The notes beneath the pieces are model-generated. The model ran no database searches. It saw only the letters and a list, made by a program, of their open reading frames with translations, and was not told where the DNA came from. This document shows, piece by piece, positions 16,131 to 30,404 of a stretch of DNA of 64,000 bases. Source of the DNA: Manduca sexta. Lineage: Eukaryota; Arthropoda; Insecta; Lepidoptera; Sphingidae. The translations under genes and the position numbers were made by a program. Position 1 is the stretch's first letter, and every line of letters starts with the position of its first letter. The DNA lies in NCBI RefSeq assembly GCF_014839805.1, contig NC_051121.1, positions 5,625,116-5,689,115 of the forward strand, read 5' to 3'.

Positions 16131-19100
16131 TGCATACAGACTATTTCTCGCCGAGTCTTCACTTCGGTGAAATGGTATAAATTATTCATAGCCTACGTGG
16201 ATCCATCAAAACAATTCCTAAAACATTTATTTAATTCATTTTTTCCCGGGAAATTGTCACACGAGTACTTTTATTTGGTAGCATTTTCTCTTTAGCACGG
16301 TGATTGTTTAACCAAACACGCGTGACCTAAACAGGATTTTCATTTTTAATTTTCTTCTAATTTCAGTCCTTTTTGAGATAATATTTTCATAAAGTAGTTA
16401 CACTATACGCTATAATAAGACTTATAAGAACCCTAATAAATCGTTCACAGAAAATAACAATTATCCATTAAAGAGATTAACACCGAAAACAAGTCAAAGA
16501 CACAACCCACTCATCCTAAATCAAATAATTAAACATAATACGTTTATTATTTTAGCGACGTGTAAACATATTGGCCTATTTACCGGAGCGCTATAAATAA
16601 GCAAGATTTCTATAACATAGGCATAACGACGGTTCGATAATAACCGAGTCCTGTACAAACAGCGGCCGGCTGCCGACTTACAGAGCTAAAAATAACACTA
16701 ACTTATAAGTTATGTTAAACGGTTAACTTATCGGTTACACACTGCGGTATTTATAGCGAATTGACGATAAATTGAAAGTTGTGGTTGAGAAAAAATACAT
16801 TTAGTTTATTTTGAGGCGCTTATTTTTTGTTATAATGTGGGAAGGAATATATATTTTCATTAGTTGCATAAATGTCGCGGTATGTAAAATTATACATAAA
16901 AAGAAATTAATAACTTCGAAGACTAGTTTACAAGAATAAAACCAAGCGAACTACTAAGTGACCAGGCTAAGTGAACCATACTGAACAAAATAAATACGAT
17001 GACATTCGAGTCGTTATTATTTAAGCACGGAAGTTACGATAATTAAATTAAATATAGCAGTTGAATGGTCGTGCATCACTCGATCATACCGATACGGATT
17101 AACGGATTAAAATGTCAATTCACTCAGGGATTTTACAAAATGTGAACTATGATTAATTGAAGCATAATAACAATTTCAAGTTAAAAGTTTAAAGGGAAAT
17201 GCGAACATGATTTTAAATTTTTTAAACATGGATTTCTATATAATTTTTTTTTCCATTTGTATAAATTTGCTAAACTTAAAATTGAAACCGCATTCATCCT
17301 CTATTTATAATGACAATATAACTGTAAATTTGATTAAATTAATTACAATACCCGAGGATACCTTTCAATTCCCATCAACTCCCTACTAACACAAAGACAA
17401 AACGATTATTATCCTTTATAAATTTAAATCCGTCCAAATGTTCCGACCGCTAAATGAACTAAACTACCTAAACTTTAAAGGGAAGCGAAGACTTTAACAA
17501 GAAGGTCGAGGCAGTTGCCGGGAGGGTTACAAAACTCTTACAGGAAGGATAGTCGATGGATCGGGATCAGCTAGACCCCCTTCTTCCCGCCACATTTCTA
17601 TTATTAGTTGTGGATGGTTAAAAGCGCCTAATTAAAGGTAAGTAATGAGTGACGCGTCGCGTTCGTTGACATATCCGATGCAATCTGTTTACGTGCCTCG
17701 TTCCCTCTGGGGGCAATTACAAGGGGATTGACAATGGCTAAGGCACTCGGCTATGCTATAATTGGATAGTGTGATGATAACATTACATTTGTCATGGTGA
17801 AACAAAAGAACGGCAAAGTTGTGTTAGAGTTGAGTGTTTTTTCATGTGGAAAGACTGCTTTTTCATACAGTGGGTTTTAAAAGCAAAAAGCAACCTTATT
17901 AATGGCCTATTTAACAATTAATCATCACTACCTTTAACACTAAGCATATTACACGGCCTAATGCAGTTGCAACCGCAATGTGTGACACTGGAACATTGTC
18001 ATTTCTGTCTCAGCTGTACTACGTTACTTAGTACTTCAATGCATACGTCATTGTTAAGTCATGGCATTATTAACCTAGTATACCATTATATTAGGTTAAT
18101 AATGTCATGACAAAACAATTAACGTGAGTCCTACGACTTTGTATATTGCTATAATAGTAATTAATTACATGAAATATTCAGTGAATGGTATAGAATTTTA
18201 GGCCTTATTGTAAAACGATAAAGAATAATCAAAGGAATTTAGTAGCCACAAATAATTTATTCATTTATTTGGTATTAGGAAAACAAAAAGAAAGTGACGT
18301 TAATCCACACCTAAATAAATAAGAGTTGAAAGGTTTTTTAAGGCATAGTTCGGCAAACGAGCCAGAGGAAGATTTGATCACTGATCCTAAACGATCTTCA
18401 TAAGTTCAAAAGAAACATAAATGCACTTGACAATTTCAGGCTGACGCCTTAAAGAATAGAAGTACATTTCTTGGGAAGGATGTTTTGGCTTCCGGATATC
18501 TCGCTTACCATACGAAAGGCATCAACAAGCTCTCATTTACACATGGAAGACGGTAGATGTTCACTATATTAAGTAAGTATAGTTATAGGATAATCTTGGA
18601 AACCATTAAATAGAAATAAACATTTGAATTAAACCTCTTACCAAGCAACATCTTATCTCTGGCGCAAGCCAAAACCATTTTAGTTTTTGCAGTTTCCGAG
18701 CTAAATCAAATGACCGTGGGGAGGAATACAGTAAACAAGTTTCCTATCGGCTTGTTGGTTAACGACAATTTGTGAGCTCGGAGAAAACCTAAAACATAGC
18801 GATACAAACGGTGGAGCGAAACATCCGCCGTTGATCCGGAAATGAAAGAGGCAGAGCTATCTCTTATAGATGGATTTTTTTGTAAACATTAAAGATTTGA
18901 TCGAGTCGGTTTATAACCGTTTTGCATTAACGTGCCGTTGGTTTGGGCGTGATGCCAACAGAATTAGAGACAAGATCTTCGCTCCACGTTCGCTATTTAT
19001 TGCAATTATTCGCGGATTTCGGGAACATTCGCGCCAAACTTCAATGAACTGTTACAGTAATTCCGTCGGAACTTCGCTGTTTATTCACTGTCGTTATCCT

Positions 19101-22100
19101 TAAGTTCTTTTGCGACGACAGTTTGTGTCATTTGTTTTACACTTACGAGTACTTTTTTGGTGGCTGAATTGTTTAAATTCTCATGTTTTATGTTTGTTCA
19201 AATGTTTGTGTCTTAGTACAATTCCCCTGAATGTAAATAGTTCTTCAAATCAGACTAAACAAAATTTAATTGCAAGCCCTAAACTAAAGGGTAACTAACA
19301 ATATCATTTATATCAAAACAAAACCACAAGTTCAAATAAAATAGATTAATGAATGAACTAAATATTACCTTTGTCAAGAATTATGACACCAAAAGACAAA
19401 CATAATTTAAAACTAAATTTTATGCGGTGTTTAACATAATGGCACATTGTTCACTTCAAAAGTATAAACTTACATGTTTATATATAAACGGGAGGCAGTT
19501 ATTATCGGTATGACAAAAGCAAATAACCAAGTGAACGTATTTACTTTTCACAAAGATCAAACGAAAACGTAAACTGCTAAGTCCATTCAAGTCATTGCCC
19601 TCACTTCTAGTGGGAGCACGGGACAAACACTCGAAACTTCGATTTGAACTAATAAAAAAATAAAACAACCCCGTAGGCTTCCGCCGAAGAGGATCATTTT
19701 GAAGTGTCAGTTGCAACGACCAGCTTTTATTGGAACTAAGCGGATGATCGATGTACCCCTCGGAGGCCGTAATTGTGGGGGATGCAGGGGGTGGGGAGAC
19801 TCTTTTAACGTGGATCGTCGAAGATAGTAACAAAAACAAACATTGCCGGGTGGTCCGCGGCACTACCGGCCCGTTAGTCTTACGTAACCGCGCACTGATT
19901 TCCCTTATTGTCTATGGCCACTTACTTCACGTACATGTATTTAACTAAGAGGTTTACGACGTATAATATACATTTTAACGAGGATAAGTACTTTCGATGT
20001 GAGTTAGTGTAATTTGTGTGCGAGAAAACGGACCTTATGTGTGTACGCTTATTAAGCGTTGTGAGATAGCGAATATCTAATGTTAGATCTAAGGGTTAGA
20101 TTCTAACCCTTCTCATCTTGGCGTGGTGTCTGTATGTCAAGAACAGTGGAGTCTTGAATTCGACGCCCAAAATATCTATACGAAAAAAAAAAATATTAAT
20201 CGTGGTTGCATTTGGGTATAATTTCCATTCGCAAAATGTAAGTGTTTTCCACGAAACTCGCACCTATTCCCTCAGCTGTACTAAGATACATGTGAATACA
20301 ACTAGTGCCAGTCTACACCGTGTAATGTAACATAGTATAAGTAATTAATACAATGTGTACTAAGAACCGTGACCGCACGCGTCATGTCACAAGGACTCGA
20401 GAATTTTTCAATTGCGACCTACGTGCTTGAATCCATTAGATAATACCCGATACATTTATCAATATTAATGATTAAATATACATTGATAAAGTCGTAATCA
20501 AGTTATTATACGTTTGAGAAGATAAATATGTGATTAATTCATATATCGTATCGTCGAATGCTTAAAATGGCAATTTGTAATTTTCTTATTTATGATCTTT
20601 TGAAAATTTTTCATGACATGTAAAATGTAGGTATATTTTATTAGGTACATATTAAAACATATTGAAAATACTTTTGTAAGTTTATTTAACTTTAATATAG
20701 CCATTATCGCCAGGAAGTAAAAATAACTGCATCAAACAGCTATACTGCGTACTTATAAAAAAATACCACAAAAATATGATAACCAGTTGTGAAAAATGAA
20801 TGTTCGAACAAGATTAACCGAGGTAAACCAACGGCGATAAAAGTGGCTCACATTCCATCAACAACGTTCGGATTGTTTAATGAAATCTCGCGCATTCAGA
20901 CGGAGGGGGCTCATTGATTTGTAGCCGTTGCACGCAGTGCGAAGTTCTAATTAAAGTTGTGTTAAATTTACAACGTTTTTAATACTGAGTGAATTAGACT
21001 GTACAGCTATCGTAAAACATCGTACAACTAGCTTGTTACAGGCAACGCGTGCGCACAGCCGCCGTTTAATTGCACCGCCATTATTGACTATCGACAGCGA
21101 AACGTTAGTATAGAGCTTACGATATAGTTTTAAATCATTGTTTATGGCCGAGGCAGAGTGCTGACACAGTTTTCACAAAATAATTAAGTGTTCGGCCATT
21201 ATTTCAATTTATGTGCGCGTACGCTTTGGTACTAGGTCGTATAGGAGCATTCTGTTACGAGTTGTGTTGAACGTCTTTATTTATTTTACTTGGAAATTGT
21301 TCCAATTACCATTAATTGCGCTTACATAAACAAAATGTACACTATTATATTTTCATTGTGATATCTTATTTACATTAAACATATGACGACACCTAAAAAC
21401 TATATAAACACATCCATAATAACTCAGTTGACTTATAACATACGTATCTCATACAGGTATGACAGCGGGACTGAAGGAAAAACCTGATCACTTCCGAAAC
21501 AAACACAAAAAGTCATTCATTTTAAACTGGTCTGGATTGAAGGGGACGTGATGATCCGATTTGCATGTTGCAAACGGGTCAGTCGAGTACCCTTAAGTAA
21601 ATAGTTGGCCCTTGACACACTGATACGGTAGGGGTCAAGGCAAGTTGCATGTCCCAAATAATTATGTTATGTAGCTACGTGATTTTGAACATTGGGTTTT
21701 TGGAAAGTCATTTTAATAGCGACAAACATATTTTATAAAGAGGTTTTTGAATGTGTGTTAGCCAATTATTAATCGAAATATCACATGGATGTGGTAGAAA
21801 TATGGTACAGAGTTCGACAATATTCTGGATTAATACAAATGGCCATTCATACCGGGATAGTATACCGTTGAAGTGGGAATCCCACGTAAAAACAAACACT
21901 GGCAAGCAATCACTGCAATAGTTATTAATGACACATACATTTAAGTGCTGCCTCAGGATACAGGGCGGATTATTATTTGAACCATAAATAACGTACACAA
22001 CGAACACCATGAGACTTCATGTTTTAAGGAAGATTGAATCTAGAGAAGATATTGTAAGATCCGTCTTCGATGGAAAATTATGTCGGTGTCGTGCGCGATG

Positions 22101-23039
22101 ACTGCAATCCCATCATAATAATTAGGTGCTTATACGTTCAGTATTAGTCATAATACTATTAAACTAAAGGTAACGGTCAGCTGCGCCAGGGTATAGTGTT
22201 GAGATGTTTATAGCAGGTGGCGACACGACCCAAAGATGAGCTTTATAACGGTATCGTGCAAGGAGGAGTAATTTAAGGGACTTGTCTTCAAAGAAACCCT
22301 TGTTTGTGCTGAAGTTCGATATCACACTTTTACTCAGTATGCAGTCGTTCTAGAAACCTTTCGCCCGTCTTGAAAAAGGGTTGGCTTAGTCACCCGAAGA
22401 ATCTGATACACCATGGTTGAAATATTAAACAGGTTTCTGCATGTAAAAATAGAGAGATTAAGGTTAATTTAATTATCTGAGAGCCCATTATTAGGTAAAT
22501 TGATGAGTCCATCTAGTAGATTAAGGTACAGATATCTTGAAAATAATAAGCCGAATGACGCATCGTAGAAATATTCTAGAATGTTTTATAATCCTCAATG
22601 AAATATATATTTTTGCACGTAAGGAAAAAAAGTACGTGACAATGTAGCGCATTACCAGGACAATGTTAGCGTCGAATCTATTATTTATGTCTGATTTACC
22701 GCTAACGCAAAAGGATGTGACATACACAACTGTGTAGAACCACGTTTTAGCACAGGAAGTCCAAATACGTGCGTTGTACTACCAATGTGTGTTTAGTCGA
22801 GTTTAAATTGCTAAAGAAGTGGAAATTTTACATATAACGGACGTTACTCGCGAGTTATACCTAATAGGGATGCTAACTGATAAACGTTTGAAAATGTTTA
22901 AACGATTTGTGGGTTCTAAATTATTTCTTTGTAGCAGTTATTGTAATGCGTTTAAACAGGATAATTATAATAAGAATTCGCTCTTTTCTCTTGCAAAATA
23001 TGAACATAATAATGATTAAAGAGCTAAAACGTTAATAAT
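16131..23039. other. Intergenic DNA, 6.9 kb without a recognised gene
   Basis: AT-rich with occasional GC-richer patches (17.48-17.76 kb, 19.65-19.87 kb, 21.54-21.66 kb). The 135-codon minus frame at 19456-19863 has no domain or splice support. A strong stem-loop lies at 18050-18119 and is listed separately. Confidence 0.5.
18050..18119. repeat. Imperfect 28-bp inverted repeat forming a hairpin
   Basis: Arms 18050-18077 and 18092-18119 pair with 25 of 28 bases; the inner 20 bases carry a single mismatch that becomes a G-U pair in RNA. The loop is 14 bases. The size resembles a pre-miRNA or a tiny foldback element; the sequence alone does not decide. Confidence 0.75.
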
Positions 23040-26000
23040 AAATATATTGTTGTATAATAAGTGGAAAACTGAACACGCGAGCGGGACTCCGACGCGGACG
23101 GATGGCTATTTATTTAATGTCTACCTTCATTAATACACAGACCGTCAGTAATGCGTTCAGTTGATCCACTCTTATGTGCACAATATTAAACCATCAATAA
23201 AGCTTTAAAATCCATCAACTTTAACTCAATATTATATTGATGTAATATGTTTTAAAGTGACACAAGTTATTTTGTAGGTCACACATCTATAGGAGGAGCG
23301 ATAATATAATGTGGTATATGTGGTGACATACATAAAGTTAAATTAAAACTGTTATCAATAAACACAGCATTATATCATCGGACCAAACGCTAGCATGATT
23401 ATTTATGATTTGCGTGGTGTGGAAATTTTTCTCACTTTGTTTTACCTTAAATGGTTCTATGTTAAAAAAAATGTTTAGCTCCTTAGCATATTTAGTCAGC
23501 GCTATAGATTATATGAAGTGGTGATAGTTTAAGGTGTCTGAATACACTGTGACATATGAGATATTATAATTATTTACTGTAAAAAAATATTGTTAATAAG
23601 ATCAAAACTTTATTATGTTATATACACATATGCAGGTTTTAATTTATGATTTGTTTGTGTGTAAAAAAGTTCCAAAGTTATAATGTTTCAAAAACAGCAT
23701 TATAAGAAAAATTACAATTTACTATTGTTAAATACATCCTGTTGTAATTTTGTTTATGCAAATGCATTATTTACGTTCAGTATTTACACAAGTATGTTGA
23801 TAATAAAATTATGCAATTCATGGTATCGTGTTATTTTGTAGCTGGATCATACAATATTAACAAAAGTAAAGACCAGAGTATTAAAAGTAAGATCTTTACA
23901 TATTTTAATGGTTGTTGTGCAAAACTTATGCAAATAATTCGTCACACATTTAGATCCAAGTGACAATGCAAAATTTGTGAGGAAATTATTGTAAATTCAA
24001 GAACCACACTACAACACTGTTGTAAGTTGTGAAATGAAGAGGTTGGGGCACGCAAAACATTTCATAGCATTGTCTCAAAAATGCACTGATTTATATTGTA
24101 ATTTATCAATAATATGGGGCATATTAAACAATACAGGCTATGCCTCAAGTGGGAACCAATAATAATGTGCTTTTAATGCCTTCATTGTTCTTTTATTAAT
24201 AATAAGACTAGGACACATTACAATATTATGGGCCTGTAATAAATAAGTTTAAAAGGATTATACTATTGTGTAGAAAAGCCTAACATTTACTCCATAGCAT
24301 AGCACTGCAAATTAAATTTGTGTTTGCTTGTACAGTACTTATGAAACAGTTTTTTAATGTGGTATTGACTAATGTTTAGGAAAGGTTTTTGAGGAATATT
24401 TCTTGATACAATTATAATTTGATCAGAAACAAAAAACCAGATAGTCTAGTGAAATAATATTTGTTGCTTTAGATTATATGCATATAATACTATACCATAA
24501 AGTATTCTAAGTAAAAAAGAAATTTGTTTATATGCTCTTTATGGCTAAAATAAATAGCACATGGATGAAATTTAGCTATGTAAAATTTTAATGGAGCATG
24601 TGGATATCCTTCACCTGATGGTGATGATAATGTGGTTCAGATTTCATCAGAATATATGCATAGTGTTAATAATAGTTCCTCAAGAATTATTCTAGATATC
24701 ATTTACGAGCAAATCTATATAGGCCTTAGAAACAACTTACAGATGTGTGCATAATAAAATACTTATTCACAAAATGAAATTATTTATTACATAGTTTATC
24801 TAAGTGGTTTACGCAAACTGCAAGTCAATATTACACAGTAATAAACATATTATATAATTATTTACAATTATATTACGTAAAGATCTTATATCTGGTGAAT
24901 ATCATTTTACTGGCAAAATTTTTAATTAGCATATAGGACTATATCTTGTGTCTAACCTCTACTGATGGAATTTGTCTGTAAATCATCCTAAAATAAATAA
25001 ATAAATATGGAGATATAGGAAGGTTATTCAGTATTGTAATAGTAAAGGAATTTAACACCTATAATGTGATAAACTGAATGGTAAAATGGAAACATTCAAT
25101 TGCTTTTTATTATCACAAAACCAAGCAACTGATAACAAAATATGCTTTAAATGTGTGAATTTCTAAAAACTATTATTGTTTCCTTTTTTTTAAATACCAA
25201 GTTAAATTATGGGTTATTTTAGTACAATACTAATTATAAGGATATTGAATTTGTGATATCAGATAGCTGCCTTACCTGCCATGATATTTAAGTACTTTTA
25301 TTAATTTAAACAGTTTTACAAAATAAATAAATTAAATTTATTATTAGGAAATAACCTACAATTAATTTGTAGTTTATAGTCCTTATTTAAAATCAATATA
25401 TAAAAGTTAGTTAGAGTATTATTAAAATAACTTATTCACATTTTTAAACATGAACAAAGTTTATATTTATAATATGTTGAAAACTATTTATTTTAATGAA
25501 CAATATGTTGAAAAATTTAATATCTGAAAACTCTCAAAATATTAAATGCAAAAACATTATTATAATTACAGAAAAAAAAATACAATACCTACTTTATCAT
25601 CTTTAAATATGTATTATTGTGAGCAAGAATGAAGAATGAAACATTGTTACAATGTTAGAAGTATTGTTAATTTAATGTCTATGAACTCTGTAAATACTAA
25701 TAATCAAACATAATTAAAATGTATTTTTATTGTCCTTTTTATTAATTTATAGTTGATCTTGACATAGAAAGAGCACATTTTAAAATCCTTTATTCCTAAC
25801 ATCCCATTATTTGGATATTAGTTAAGGAAGAATATTGAATGTGTCCGTATTGTAACCATTGTGGATAGGAGTGAAGGAAAATATCCATCTCTGGCTCCTG
25901 CTGAGGACATTACCAATCTCTCAAATTGCTTGTGACTGCATACAATATTTATGATTTAAAGTTTAACTCATTCTCACTGTTTAACTGTTAAACAGTAAGA

Positions 26001-26640
26001 AGTTTCAAAATCATGGTTTGAGGACTCAGTGAAATCTTTGTGATGATTATAAAACTAATTAAGTCAATTAACGTTTATGAAATCTGTATGAAAAAATAAA
26101 GAACATATTTTTTATTTTGTTGTCTGGTTAAATTATTAATGTGACAAGATGGTGTCAGAGGCATCCCTTGTTTCTGGGTAGTTTAAGGACCTAATTAAGG
26201 TAGAGTATCCAGCCTGGATCTTACACCAACATTGATGGGTGCACTGGTCACATTGAAAACTTGTAACTTTTCAGTTATTGATTGCCTAGTATAATCTCAA
26301 GATATTTACTATGGCAAAGATAAAGCAATGCCTATAGATAGATTACATAAATACTCTTCAAAATGCATTATTCATCAATTTCAGTACAACAACACACACA
26401 TAGTAGATCAAGTTAACGGTATCCATGTTTACAATATATTAGCAATTTAAATAAAAAAAAATCTGATGCTGGCTCATCCTCATCCACATAACAGCATTAC
26501 AAAATGTTGTTGCATCAATCATTGAGTAACATTTATATTTGCTGATAGACAAAATGTCATTTGAAACTCACACATAATGTTACCATAAGTTTCCTATATT
26601 TAAAGCAAAAGTTTTTGTGTATGTCTAAAACATGCATTGT
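23040..26640. other. Very AT-rich 3.6 kb stretch, possible long 3' UTR
   Basis: No coding frame of note on either strand. The composition is more uniformly AT-rich than the flanks. It could be the 3' UTR of the candidate minus-strand transcript at 26.65-27.45 kb, which is inference only. Confidence 0.3.
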
Positions 26641-27450
26641 ACAAGTCGATCTATAGCGCGCCGTCCTTGTCACGCGCGGTGCTTGCCGCATGCTGCCGTC
26701 CCCCTCGCTCCCTTCACTTCACGGATAAGAGAAAGTAACAAAAGAAAAATAACACATCCCTGCCTTAATACACAAGAATCGCTATATCCGTGTTGACGAG
26801 AATCAATTAAAATAGCAGAAATTCATCTCATAATCACGTTAGAATAAGTTTTGACCGCGCTAGAGTAGGAAAAACATATATGGCTGGCTCCTAACCTGTA
26901 CCGTACACTAACGATAGCCATAACTTTCGCAATCAACCCGTAATTAGGATATAAATAGATATTACACATTATGATCGAGGATGTGTGCGACATACAAAGT
27001 AAACATAAACAGGTAAACTAACCCTTTCTTCATGAGCCACCTCTGTTGGCCCCAGTTGATGAAAGAAGCTTCAGGTGGAGATCACACTCATCCATTTTAC
27101 GAACACACATCTAATAACACAATTTATATATTTTATGTTTGCACTACTTGTCACAATCAAACTAAAATTCCACTTTTTGCTGCGCTAAACGCAGACGTCA
27201 TTGACAAACAACCAAAGTGACGAGTTATTGCACTGGTTCACATAGTATACGAAAACACTGCGTATATTATTTGCCATCGCTTTTACATATCACAATTCTT
27301 ATCACTTATGGTTATTACATTACTAATCACTGTGTCTATATCGGTTAATTATAAAAATAAAAAGGTAAAAAGCAAAAATTACTCGCAGACAGCACTCACG
27401 ACGTCGCACACTCACATAGCGTAACATGCGATTTCGTTCACTCACACACA
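26641..27450 (-). other. Candidate 5' part of an unrecognised minus-strand spliced gene
   Basis: On the minus strand an ATG frame begins at 27098 (MDECDLHLKLLSSTGANR) and reaches possible donors at about 27042 (GTGGCT) and 27022 (GTTAGT). A pyrimidine-rich tract (26760 to 26722) leads into AG and a GC-rich block, 26715-26640. Joining the first donor to the second AG of that tract keeps a frame open for about 50 more codons. No domain is recognised, the donors are mediocre and the uORF alternative is real, so this is offered as a lead, not a gene call. Confidence 0.25.
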
Positions 27451-30250
27451 CACAACCATAAGTCAAAGTGACAGTTAGGCGCCATAGAATTTTATTTTAT
27501 TTGGCAACACTAAATATTTATACAAAAGGAAAAAAAACTAAACGTTATTTCTAGTTCAGTCAATTATTTACTCTAAAAAGAATTTTCTTTCCAACATAAT
27601 GTATAGAATTGCATTTTTTATCGTTCTATTAGATAGCGAATAAGTAGTTGATAGACGTAAAAAATATTACTTCGTACAACCTCGTAGCATTCCCTCTTCG
27701 TAAATTTAAATCAATTAGGAATTAACTACAACCATCACTAAAACTAAAACGAGAACTAAAATAACTGCAATAAGTAGATTTATTTTTCAGTATTCTAATA
27801 TGTATTTAGTTTAAAAGTATGTAATAGATAAAAATACTTCTTTTCGACTTTCGTTACTTGCACAATATCACATTATACGTACAATTTTATTGTTTTATAA
27901 TTACCTATGTATTGCATAAAGAAATAAAAGCATATTAAGTAGATATTTATTTATTACAACTGTACAACTGTAACGAGCAGATCATGGATTACTGCTGCAC
28001 CTTCCCGATACTACTTTCGCTTCATTTACTTTCATTTAAGTACCTATTTACCTTGGTCAGAATAATTTATCTGCATGATTTGCCATTAGTCGAGATAATT
28101 GCTAACTTGTTCTTAGAGGAGATCTAACCCTGATAATCGAATTACAAATACTCCGATCCTGATATTTTGACTTGTATATAAAAGTATTATTAATAACATC
28201 TGTTTCTTCAATCTCTCAGTAAATTTAACTACTCAATAGGCGCCACCCCCTGCAAAACGACACGTGACCATATTTTGAAATACTTAGGTAATAAATAATT
28301 AGGATAATAAGCAATAAATCGGTAGTTAAAAAATTTCAAAAATACCGAATATGATTTATTATAGAAATCATTCATAATTTTTGAATATTCCTGTAATTAG
28401 TTCGCCGTAAATGAATGCTCTAGGCCCTTTGTTGGGGGGCGGGCTTTATCTTTTCCAATCCAGCATAATGCCATTCATATTTTGCCTCTCTTTGCTCCAT
28501 CCTCTTTTGTAATCGATTTTTTTTCAGTGTAGTGATTTGCAATAAGCAGCAACACTTTTTTCAGGATTCTTTACTTTACTAGTCATATTCAAAAGTAAGA
28601 ACTTGCTTTTTTTACGGTTTCGCCCTCTAAGCACGCACTACGAATAATCGAGTAGGATTAGTACTTAAATTTGATTAAGATAGTAGATACAATAAAATGG
28701 ATAATAGAGATGCAAAAGATGATAACATGGTAGATAACAAAAAATTAAGATAGTTACGGTTATATGATAATAAATACATTATTTATGGACTGTGGTATTT
28801 TGTCAGATTTGGTAAACAATACAAAAAACTCAATAGGTTTGGAAAATGTTACTCGCTAGTCGCGTTTTTTTTTCTAATTGTCTAAAGCTATAGACGCGTG
28901 TATTTTTGTTAATATTTCAGTAATACTTCTCTGTAACTTGGCCTCATGCATATACCAATTTCACTGAAAAAGGGTTTGAAAATAAAATAGACAACAATAA
29001 ATACATAAGTTTTATTAGAAAATGAAAACAAAATCCCTTACACTACCTAAATAAGGCACAACGTGTCCAAATAAACGTAGAGCACCGCAGACCGCGGGCG
29101 AAGCAGCGGGAACAACTTGCTTCATGCTCACACAATACGCAACACAGCCTTAGCAAAACGTCCTTCGGCCAGCACGGCTGACAGCCTGCGGTCAGCTAAC
29201 ACACAGACGTACAAACACTCCCTGTACACATATAAGTTTACAAAATATACAATCATAATTTATTGCGTATATTGCAAACGGGAGGTGCCGTAACCCACAA
29301 TCTACTCGTAATACTGTAATTTGGCCGGAAAACATCGATGTACAAAAGGATAACATTCATGCAAATTTATCAGAAGCTACGAATGCGGCTGGAAGGTTAA
29401 GATACGGATAAATACAGTTTATTTGCGATATGTTAAAAAGTTTTACTATGACAGTGAAATAGGAAGCACGGTGAAACAACGCGTGATTACAAGACAGAAA
29501 TTTACAAAATGTACACGAGATAAATTATTTATAAATTTACATAAAGATTTTGTGCCTACACCATCGACTCGAGCGACCGTGGTGGATGCTTGCAGTATAA
29601 ACATTTGTCGTTAGTAACGTTTATAACAAACGTGTTCGCGAGGTGTGCGTGTATCTCACGTACTTTCATGTATTTTGTTACACGTACATCGTAATACACT
29701 AACATTATTTAATATAAAAATTTACGTCTAAACACATACAATTAAATTACACGTCCCTAAACGATTACAATCTCTAAACAAAATGCAAAATGTCTTAAAC
29801 TGAAATAAATTACTAAGACCAAGTATTTTCACACTATTACTAAATTTGTAAACAATATAGGAATAATATCTTAATTTGTATGTATTTGTACCAAATTATG
29901 ATCCAGTTAGATATATTTTTTTAAAATTTTGAGCTTCAACATCAATGAGAAACGCGAGAGAGCATTGTTTAATAAAAATAGTAAATAATTTGGAGTTGGA
30001 AATTGATGGACTTTTCACTATCTGAAAAGTGAATTTCGCTACCCCATCCAAAGGACATTAGCAAAATTTTCCTAGAAAAAAACTTTGAATGTCGTTAAAT
30101 ACATAATTTTTACAAATTGATCAAATTGTCTAGATTAAAAGATTCATACATAGATGTCACTGAAGTGTTAATGTGTTATGATTATGCACTCAGGTATTCT
30201 GATCGTTCTGATCAATATCACAGTGATTGATTTTCATTTGTGTTCGAATA
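27451..30250. other. AT-rich DNA without a recognised gene
   Basis: A GC-rich patch at 29080-29190 stands out but has no supported frame. TTTATT at 29011-29016 is a minus-strand AATAAA that could end the transcript of the gene starting at 56884, if its 3' UTR is that long. Confidence 0.35.
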
Positions 30251-30402
30251 ACAGCCATTTTCAATAAACGATCCCAATCTCAATCCGATTCCGACTATGA
30301 ACCAATCAAATAACTCTTTTGTACTCATGTCAAAAAAAACATTGATTGGTCCATTTGTGGGATAAATCAAAAGCAATTGAGATCGCTTACTGAAAATGGC
30401 GG
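30251..30402. mobile_element. Short inverted-repeat MITE flanked by TA
   Basis: Arms 30254-30273 and 30381-30400 pair at 18 of 20 bases (GCCATTTTCAATAAACGATC-type). TA dinucleotides border both ends (30249-30250, 30403-30404), as for Tc1/mariner-type MITEs. The interior contains a GATTGGTC-type phrase and its complement. A diverged relative lies at about 45.04-45.18 kb. Confidence 0.6.
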
Positions 30403-30404
30403 TA

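Noticed and set aside
19456..19863. 135-codon minus-strand frame
   Set aside because: No recognisable domain, no splice context, unremarkable composition; treated as chance.
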